In this document: piece after piece, positions 1-6,181 of the stretch
Layout of the letters: every line of letters begins with the position of its first letter
Numbering within the stretch: the first letter of the stretch is position 1
Source: Gemmatimonadota bacterium
GTDB lineage: Bacteria; Gemmatimonadota; Gemmatimonadetes; Longimicrobiales; RSA9
DNA: 11,044 bases
NCBI GenBank assembly: GCA_019689775.1
Contig: JADGGV010000086.1
Coordinates: forward strand, 1-11,044
Direction of reading: 5' to 3'
Program-made: the position numbers and the translations under genes
The notes under the pieces: generated by a model
The model's input: only the letters and a program-made list of their open reading frames with translations
Databases searched by the model: none
Told to the model about the DNA's origin: nothing

Positions 1-2
1 CG

Positions 3-122
3 CCCCCGCCCACAACGTTGCCGCAGCCCGGCCAGTCCCTCACGGTCGGGGGCTCCACGCTGATGATTTTCACCCGGAGCGGCCCCAAGATCACGTTCGT
101 CGGAACCGTGGTCCAGGGCTGA
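3..122 (+). CDS. C-terminal end of an unidentified protein (partial, 5' end outside the window)
   Basis: An open frame enters from the left edge and ends at TGA 120-122, giving 39 residues. It begins with a proline/threonine stretch (PPPTTLPQPGQS) and ends in an alternating hydrophobic/polar run (LMIFTRSGPKITFVGTVVQG) that looks like two closing beta strands. I do not recognise the family. The proline-rich linker followed by a short beta hairpin would suit the end of a surface or secreted protein, but this is a guess from composition. Its main support is that the frame is open from the edge and ends in a plausible strand-turn-strand. It lies upstream of a membrane fusion protein on the same strand, about 330 bp away. 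Confidence 0.4.
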   Translation, partial: PPPTTLPQPGQSLTVGGSTLMIFTRSGPKITFVGTVVQG

Positions 123-449
123 AGCCTCGGAACCGGCCAGGAGTAGCGGGCCGATGATGCGCTCGGTTGACCCGTGTCGGCTTCAGTTCTCGCCCGCCCC
201 GGCGAGCATCCGGCATGCAGCAGGAGCGGGTCCGCGCAGCAGAGCAAGCTCCGCGCGACGATCGCGACCTCGGCGGCCTCAGGGGTGAGATGGCGCTCGT
301 AAGCCCGCGCAGCCGGTTTCTTGGCATTCTCCGGAGACGAAAACGCGACATGAAAGCCGCTGGCCAGTGAACGGTCACGCGCTGACGGCCACCTGGTCGC
401 CCCGCGGCTCCCGCCGTTAACGGACGGCTGGATTGGCGGAGAGTCCGCG
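123..449. other. Intergenic stretch with no convincing gene
   Basis: I see no supported gene in these 327 bases. A plus-strand open frame at 167-370 (67 codons, arginine-rich, ending KRDMKAAGQ) has no ribosome binding site I trust and no recognisable family. A minus-strand frame covering nearly the same bases is also arginine-rich and looks like a shadow. The frame of the downstream HlyD gene stays open back to 354, after TGA at 351-353, but contains no ATG, GTG or TTG before 450. The stretch could be the decayed remains of a secretion gene that once preceded the HlyD gene, but nothing in the translations shows this. No tRNA-like or clear terminator-like hairpin was seen. Confidence 0.4.
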
Positions 450-962
450 TTGCGGAATCCGGTGTCGGCGATCATGCTGGTGTTCGCGGTGCTTCTGATT
501 CTATTCTTGGGAATCGCCTCGTTCGTCAAAGTCGACGAGATCGTCGACGCGAGCGGAGCCATCGAGCCCACCATTGTCTGGCCCATCCGAAGCCGAGATC
601 CCGGTTTGATCAGGGAGGTTCTCGTTCGCACGGGAGATAGAGTCGTTGCCGGTCAGCCGCTCGCGCGCTTGGATGATCTTGCACAGCGGCTGGAGCTCCG
701 GGCCTTCATCGCCGATTCACGCAACCTCGTGGACGGCCGGCTAACGCACATCGCCGCCGAGCCTACATCACGATCGGACCAACGGGGGGTGGGGCGTGTC
801 TATCGCGTCGTGGTCGAACTCGATTCGACGGCGGTCGCCACCCTCGATCCCCGGCGGCTCCGACGAGGGTACTCGGTTCGCGCCAAGATCATCACCCGGT
901 CGACGACGGCTGTTCCGCTACTCTGGGGATACGTCAAGGAGAAGCTGGACGGGAGCCGGTAG
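450..962 (+). CDS. Shortened HlyD-family membrane fusion protein lacking its coiled-coil hairpin
   Basis: HlyD-type adaptors link an inner-membrane ABC exporter to an outer-membrane channel in type I or peptide secretion. The translation has a short cytoplasmic start, one membrane helix at about residues 7-25, then a lipoyl/biotinyl-like half with the typical run IREVLVRTGDRVVAGQPLAR (54-73). A beta-barrel part follows (LELRAFIADS, 81-90; DGRLTHIAAEP, 95-105; RVYRVVVELD, 116-125), then a GYSVRAKIITR segment (140-150) as at the end of normal HlyD proteins. Family members usually have about 350-450 residues; this one has 170. The alpha-helical hairpin expected after LARLDDL is gone, and about 20 barrel residues seem missing between SRN and LVDG. 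TTG at 450 was chosen because GGAGAG lies 6 bases upstream and no other start exists back to the stop at 351. Third codon positions hold more A/T than in the minus-strand genes. It may be a degraded gene that stayed in frame. No ABC transporter is in the window. Confidence 0.7.
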   Translation: MRNPVSAIMLVFAVLLILFLGIASFVKVDEIVDASGAIEPTIVWPIRSRDPGLIREVLVRTGDRVVAGQPLARLDDLAQRLELRAFIADSRNLVDGRLTHIAAEPTSRSDQRGVGRVYRVVVELDSTAVATLDPRRLRRGYSVRAKIITRSTTAVPLLWGYVKEKLDGSR

Positions 963-1053
963 GGGGTGACTACTCCAAACCGCGTCGTAACGGGTCGGCT
1001 GGCCTGCACCGATGCCGCCCGCCGACGGACGGCTGGTGTTGAGTGAGCTTCCT

Positions 1054-1059
1054 GGAGGA
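1054..1059 (+). promoter_or_regulatory. Ribosome binding site fixing the start of the GWxTD gene
   Basis: GGAGGA lies 6 bases before ATG 1066. This selects ATG 1066 over the in-frame ATG at 1012, whose upstream bases show no such match and whose extra 18 residues would precede an already complete signal peptide. Confidence 0.65.
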
Positions 1060-1065
1060 ACCGGC

Positions 1066-3583
1066 ATGTTTGCTCGGGCATTCCATCGCGGTCGCGTGCC
1101 ACGGATTCTCCCGGCCGCCTTCGGGCTCCTCGCTCTCGCCGTGAGTGTGGCGCCGGCACAGTCGGCCCAGGTCACCGTGCGGTACGAAGCCACCTCCCAG
1201 CCTCGCGCCGCCGCCGGAAGCCTCGCCGGGTGGGTGTACGACCGGACTCGCGGGGCGCCGCTCCGCGGCGCGCGCGTCTTCGTTGGCGATACGAGCTTCG
1301 CCACGGAGACGGACTCGCTTGGCCGGTACCGCTTCGAGTCCGTCCCCGTCGGGACGCACACGGTCTCGCTCACGCATCCGCGCCTGGACTCGCTTCACGC
1401 AGTTCCTCCGGTCGACACACGGTCCGCATCCGTGATGGCACGACGTCGTGGGCCGACCTCGATCTCGCGGCGACCGGGGCACCCGTGCCGAGGCCGGGCA
1501 CCGAACGCGCGCCGGAGGGCTTCCGTCTCGCCATGGCGGCGCTCCACGAACCTCGTGCCGGCCGCTCGCCGACCCGCGATGACGGCGTGCGCGTGGAGTT
1601 CGTGGCGAGCCTCGCCGAGCAGGAGGCCCGGCTCGGCCTGCGCGCGGCGCTGCGGTCGAGCCCGGGCTTCGCCCCGGCGGCGCTCGAGCTCGCCCGGCTC
1701 GCGCTGCTTCTTCGCGACGGCGGAAGCCTCGCGGAGGCGGAGAGCGCGCTCACCGGCGTCATCGAGGCGGGAGGTGCGAGCCCCGAGGTCTGGCTCGCGG
1801 ATGCGGAGGTGGAGGCGGCGCTCGGGCATCTCGAGGCGGCCGACGGCGCCGCGCGGGCGGCGCTTGCTACGGGGGCAGACCGTCCGAGCGCACTCCACGC
1901 GCGGGCGGTCGCACTCCTGCGGCTGCCCGCGCGCGAGGCCGAGGGGAGCGAGCTCTACCTCGAGGCGCTGAATTCGCTGAGCGCCGCGGCGGCGCCGCGC
2001 TTCCTGGCGGACGTACTTCCCCTGCTTTCGCCGGACGAGCTTGCGGCCTGGCAGGCGCTCCCCGACGACCGCGCGCGGGCCCGGTGGCTCACGCGCTTCT
2101 GGAATCTCCGCGCGGTGCGCAACGGGCTCCCGCTCGTCGAGCTACTCGCGGAGCACCAGCGTCGGCTGGCGCTCGCGCATCGGCGGTACCGGCGCACGGG
2201 CGGGCGCTGGACGCCCCCGCTCGGGGCCGCGCTCGCGGCGGGCTTCGCCCCCCAGATCCAGGGCCCGTTCGACGAGCGCGGCGTCGTGTACGTCCGCTAC
2301 GGCGAGCCGGACCAGGTCATCCGCACGGTGGCCGAAGGTGTCCGTCCGAACGAGTCGTGGGTGTACACGCGTGTCGAGGGAGGGCGCCGGGTCTTCCACT
2401 TCGGCCACCTGCGGGGGGCGAGCGATTTCCGGCTGGTCTCCGACCGCTGCGAGCTGCTGGTTCCCCCGCCGAGAGCGTTCGACCGCGACATGGTCGTGGA
2501 CTGGCTGTCCTCGGAGAAGGGGATGGAGACCCTGCGCGAGCTGCTCGAGGAGCGTGCCCGCTTCGAGCCCGTCTACGCCACGATGCTCTCGGCGCTCGAG
2601 AGGGCCGCGCGGGAGGTGCAGGATGTGAATGCACCCACACCCGAGCAAGCCTTCGCGATCCTCCAGCATAGCGGCACGGGTCTCCTGCACGACATCGCCG
2701 CGATCGATGCCCGGTCCCGCGAACTCGATGTCAAGGTCGGACGAACCACGCGCGAAGCGCTCGCCGCCGGCAACTATGTCGCGCCTGCCGAACGCGAGCG
2801 CCCCTTCCACTACGACCTGTTGGCGTTCCGCGGGCCGAACGGCCAGGTCGAGCTCACCGCCGCGCTCGCGATCCCGGCCGGACGGCTCACAGCGCGGCCC
2901 AGCGGACAGGCGGTGCTGTACGCGCCGCGGGTCTCCATCGTCGCCTTTGCCTCGGCCGCCGGCCGATTCGAGCGCCTCGACACGACGCTCGTCTTCCGGT
3001 CTCGTAAGCAGCTCACGGAAAGCGACCTGATCAACGCCCACGTGCGACTCGTCCTCCCCCGACTGGCGAACGGCACGCATCGAATCACGGTGCGCGACGC
3101 CCTCGCTGCGCCGGAGGCCCGGACCAGCTACGGCGGATCGCTGCAGGTCCCCGACCTCGCCGGCGACCGCCTCGCGCTGAGCGACATCGCCTTCGCTCTC
3201 CCCGACAGGGGGGGACCTGGACGCGTGGACCGGTCAGCCTCACACTGCTCCCGCCCCGCAGAGTCCCGGCAAAAAGGCCGTTCACGTTTTTTTGCGAGAT
3301 CTACGGGCTGCCGAAGGCCACGCGGTATCGGACAGAGATCCGGATCGTCGCCGTACATCGGCCGGGGCTCTGGACGCGCCTACGGTCGCTCCTCGGCGGC
3401 CCACCCGTCGACATCGCGCTCCGCTTCGGCGGAGAGGCCGAATACGCGATGCCGGGCGTGGTCCAGGAGCTGAGGCGCCTCACGGTGCAGATGAAGCCGG
3501 GGTGGTATCGACTGCGAGTGAGTGTCACGAACCTGGAGACCAGCGTCAAAGCAACCAGCGAACGGGCGTTCGAGGTCTTCTGA
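1066..3583 (+). pseudogene. Secreted GWxTD-family protein with carboxypeptidase-regulatory-like and TPR-like regions, interrupted by two frameshifts
   Basis: One gene is spread over three frames. Frame A (1066 to about 1419) gives a signal peptide (MFARAFHRGRVPRILPAAFG then LLALAVSVAPAQSAQ) and a carboxypeptidase-regulatory-like beta domain (LAGWVYDRTRGAPLRGARV, then DSLGRYRFESVPVGTHTVSL). Frame B (about 1419 to 3212) completes that domain (VRIRDGTTSWADLDL). It continues with an alanine/leucine-rich, TPR-like helical region (about 1610-1990) and the GWxTD region (about 2049-2430): RARWLTRFWNLRA, then FDERGVVYVRYGEPD and NESWVYTR. Frame C (about 3212 to TGA 3581-3583) supplies the closing beta domain (FTFFCEIYGLPKATRYRTEI) and a proper ending (KATSERAFEVF). 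Without the shifts it would encode about 839 residues. GWxTD proteins are common in Gemmatimonadota and Acidobacteriota and their function is poorly known. The shifts could be true mutations or assembly errors. The literal G-W-x-T-D motif is absent, replaced by GPFDERG. Confidence 0.8.
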
Positions 3584-3832
3584 CGCGCGAGCGCGGACGG
3601 CGGACACGCTGGAAGCCACCGTGCCGCCCCTTCAGGCCCGAGTCGATCCGCTCGCCGGCCAGACCGAGCCCCGAGCGCGTCGTCCGCGATGCCAACCGGC
3701 CGCGCCCGAGTGCGGGACCCCGTTGGTCAGGACGCGCACCCACGCTCCCGAGACTGCCTGGGGACCCTGTCCCAACGACTCTCCTCGTAGGTGTCCCGGG
3801 ATTGCTCCGCTCCCACACCGACGGAACCGCCC
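3584..3832. other. Gap between convergent genes with weak hairpins
   Basis: The GWxTD gene (plus) and the TonB-dependent receptor gene (minus) end facing each other across 249 bases, so a bidirectional terminator would be expected. I see only weak candidates. GGGAC (3761-3765) and GTCCC (3769-3773) can form a 5-bp stem with a 3-base loop, and CGTTGG (3721-3726) can pair with CCAACG (3772-3777). Neither is followed by a T run on either strand. Open frames crossing the gap have no family features and read as shadows. Confidence 0.3.
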
Positions 3833-6100
3833 TCACCCGCCGTCCTCCTCCCCACCCCGCCCGATCGCGCGGCGCAGCGTCAGCTTCACCGCGCGCGCGT
3901 TCAGCGGCGTGAGGAACCGCTCCAGCTCGCCGGTGCGGCGGTTCTCGTTGAACGTGCCGAAGATCGCCTTCCTGGAGTCGAGCAGGTTGGTGACCGTGGC
4001 GGCCAGCTCCCAGGGGCCGACCTCCACGCCCGCGCGGGCGTTGGCGACGACGTAGGCGGGGAGCGGCGCGGTCTCGTTCGCCTCGTCGCCACGGAGCCAC
4101 TGCCGGCCGATCCAGCGGAGGTCGAGGCCGAGCGAGATGCCGGGCGTGGCGCGCAGCAGTGCGCCGGCCTTGGCCTGGTGCTCCGGCACGAGCGGGAGCC
4201 GGTCGCCGGGCTCGACGTCGTTCTCCCCCGCCAGCGGGCTGTCCTCGAACTCGTCCTCGGAGCGGATCGTGAAAATGGCGACGGGGGACTCGAACGTCGC
4301 CCGCGTGAACGCGTAGTTCGCGTACCACGACAGCCAGGCGCCGACGGCGCCCTCCGCCGACAGCTCGACGCCCTCCCGCCGCGTGCGGTCCAGGTTCGTG
4401 AAGTACCCGGACAGCAGCGCGCGCTCGGAGGCGACGAAGAAGATCTCGTCGCGGACCTCGCTGCGGTACACGGAGCCGCTCAGCACGAGCGCGCCGGCGA
4501 CACGGCGCGCGCCCAGCTCGTACGTCGTCGCGCGCACCGGCTTTAGCGGCGGGTCGTCGCCGAGCGCGAACGGGAGCGGACACGTCGCCTCGGGGTCGGC
4601 GCAGCCCAGCTCCAGGATCGCGGGCGCGCGGAAGCTCTTGCCGACGGACGCGTAGACGGAGGCGCCGCCGCCCAGGTCGAGGCTCGCGCCGCCGCGCGGG
4701 CTCAGGCGGTGGAACGTGTGCGTCGCATCCTCGGCCGGATCGAGGAGGTCGCGGAACGGGATGCGGATCAGGTCGTACCTCGCGCCGCCGGAGAACGTGG
4801 CGCGGCCGAGGCGCAGGTCCGCGAGCGCGTAGCCGGCGATGTCGTAGCCGGGACTGCGCACGTCCGTCGTGAGCGTCCTCCCTTCCCCGCCGTCGGCGCC
4901 CGCGGGTGGCACGCCGAAGATGCGCGCGTGGACCCAGCTCGCGGCGCCATCCAGGCCGGCGCGGAGCGCGAGGCCGGCGCCGCTCTCGGAGGCGGCCCAG
5001 CGCCAGTCGGCGGTCGCGCCGAGCGTGCGGTTGTCGGTGCGGGCGAGGACGTCGTCGTCCGGCGGCTGGTTGACGTTGAAGCGCTCGGCGCCGAAGCGGC
5101 GGGCGTAGGCGGTGAGCGACGCGCGGCCGGGGCCGAGCGGCGCGTAGCCGGAGAGCGAGAGCTGCTCGGTGTGCAGGTCCTCGTAGTCGCCGGCCGTGAA
5201 GTTCGTCGCGGGGCGGAGCGCGAAGATGCTCTCCGGGAGCGAGCCGGCCGTGCGCGCGCGGGCGCGCGCGGCGAACGCCTGCACGCGGAAGCCGCGGCGC
5301 TCGCCGGTGCGGCCGAGGTTCGCGAAACCGTTGTACTGCCGCGCGCTCGTGGCGTCGCGCCAGCCGCGCTCGCGCCCCCAGCCGCCGCTCACGTACGTCT
5401 CCCAGCCGCGCGCCAGCGTGCTGAACGCCGCCTGCCCGGCGTACTCGCCGTACGCGCCGAGCGACGCCTCCACCTCGCCGTGCGGCGGGCCCTCGCCCCG
5501 GTCGGTGATCAGGTTGATCGCGCCGCCGAGCGAGTTCGGGCCGAGCAGCGACGCCGTCCCGCTCAGCAGCTCGACGCGCCGCACGTGCTCCATCGGCAGC
5601 AGGTCGAAGTTCACCTCCTGCGCGTCCGCCTCGTTCTGCCGCACGCCGTCGAGGAAGACGGACACGCCGGGCGGGAGGCCGACCGTCGGGCCGGCGCTGA
5701 AGCCGCGCGTCGTCAGGTTCAGCTTCGACGGCGCGCCGAGGTCGTCGTAGAGCGAGACGCCGGCCTCGGCGGCGATCACGTCGGGGAGGATGCGCGGCTC
5801 CCACGCCTCGATCCGCTCGCGCGAGAGGATCTGCACGCGCGCAGGCACGCCGGAGCCGATGCGCGGCGCGGCCACCGGGATGATCGAGCCCTGCACCTCG
5901 AGCGGCGCGAGCTCGACGACGGCGGTGTCGGCGCGCGGGCGGGCGCCGTGGCCGGGCGCAGCGGCGCTCGCGGTGTCCGTGGGCGAGCGAGCGCTGTTCC
6001 GCCCCTGCGCGTGCGCGGGGTGGGCGAGGCCGACGGAGGCAAGTGTGGCGGCGGTCAGGGCCGCGAGCGCGGCCCGGCGGTCGAGGCAGGCCATACCCAT
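3833..6100 (-). CDS. TonB-dependent outer-membrane receptor
   Basis: This is a ligand-gated outer-membrane channel that imports a substrate using TonB/ExbB/ExbD energy. It is 755 residues long from ATG 6098-6100, within the normal range. Residues 1-31 form a signal peptide (hydrophobic core ALAALTAATLASVGLA, ending HPAHA). A hydrophobic TonB-box-like run VVELAPLEVQ lies near 61-70. The plug (about 85-205) shows GVSVFLDGVRQNEADAQEV and RRVELLSGTASLLGPNSLGG followed by AINLIT, all typical of the family. The rest is barrel, with the usual late-barrel motifs SFRAPAILELG and ATTYELGARR and a final VTNLLDSRKAIFG region. A loop carries C-A-D-P-E-A-T-C, possibly a disulfide. After the last strand (AVKLTLRRAIG) is a tail GRGGEEDGG, so the usual C-terminal aromatic residue is missing. 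AGGAG lies 4 bases before the chosen start; ATG at 6092-6094 is a close alternative. The substrate cannot be told. It lies 81 bp downstream of the DUF5916 gene. Confidence 0.93.
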   Translation of the reverse strand: MGMACLDRRAALAALTAATLASVGLAHPAHAQGRNSARSPTDTASAAAPGHGARPRADTAVVELAPLEVQGSIIPVAAPRIGSGVPARVQILSRERIEAWEPRILPDVIAAEAGVSLYDDLGAPSKLNLTTRGFSAGPTVGLPPGVSVFLDGVRQNEADAQEVNFDLLPMEHVRRVELLSGTASLLGPNSLGGAINLITDRGEGPPHGEVEASLGAYGEYAGQAAFSTLARGWETYVSGGWGRERGWRDATSARQYNGFANLGRTGERRGFRVQAFAARARARTAGSLPESIFALRPATNFTAGDYEDLHTEQLSLSGYAPLGPGRASLTAYARRFGAERFNVNQPPDDDVLARTDNRTLGATADWRWAASESGAGLALRAGLDGAASWVHARIFGVPPAGADGGEGRTLTTDVRSPGYDIAGYALADLRLGRATFSGGARYDLIRIPFRDLLDPAEDATHTFHRLSPRGGASLDLGGGASVYASVGKSFRAPAILELGCADPEATCPLPFALGDDPPLKPVRATTYELGARRVAGALVLSGSVYRSEVRDEIFFVASERALLSGYFTNLDRTRREGVELSAEGAVGAWLSWYANYAFTRATFESPVAIFTIRSEDEFEDSPLAGENDVEPGDRLPLVPEHQAKAGALLRATPGISLGLDLRWIGRQWLRGDEANETAPLPAYVVANARAGVEVGPWELAATVTNLLDSRKAIFGTFNENRRTGELERFLTPLNARAVKLTLRRAIGRGGEEDGG

Positions 6101-6120
6101 CGTGCTCCTGGGCCGGGGGG
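6101..6120 (-). promoter_or_regulatory. Ribosome binding site for the TonB-dependent receptor
   Basis: Read on the minus strand, the bases before the start are AGGAGCACG then ATG. The AGGAG is 4 bases from ATG 6100 and 10 bases from ATG 6094. It rules out the upstream in-frame ATG at 6166, which would put 22 charged, proline-rich residues before the signal peptide. Confidence 0.55.
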
Positions 6121-6153
6121 ATCGGATGGGCGGAGCCGGGCTGGCCTTGCGGT

Positions 6154-6175
6154 GGCGGGCCGGCACCGGCCCGCC
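6154..6175. terminator. Perfect GC hairpin between the DUF5916 and receptor genes (no T run)
   Basis: GGCGGGCCGG (6154-6163) is exactly complementary to CCGGCCCGCC (6166-6175) across a 2-base CA centre. In practice this gives a 9-bp all-GC stem with a 4-base loop. It starts 6 bases beyond the stop of the DUF5916 gene on the minus strand. No T run follows on that strand, so it is not a classic intrinsic terminator. It may cause partial termination, protect the upstream message, or simply reflect GC-rich sequence. Confidence 0.4.
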
Positions 6176-6181
6176 CGCGGG

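Noticed and set aside
1012..1065. Upstream ATG as the start of the GWxTD gene
   Set aside because: ATG 1066 has a strong GGAGGA at good spacing and begins a complete signal peptide, whereas ATG 1012 has neither.
1417..3214. Programmed ribosomal frameshifting in the GWxTD gene
   Set aside because: Neither site has a usual slippery heptamer with a following structure that I can see. Simple tract-length changes explain both junctions better.
3546..5804. Minus-strand open frame of 752 codons
   Set aside because: It overlaps the receptor in another frame and is extremely Arg/Pro/Ala-rich with no motif, while the receptor frame shows clear plug and barrel motifs.
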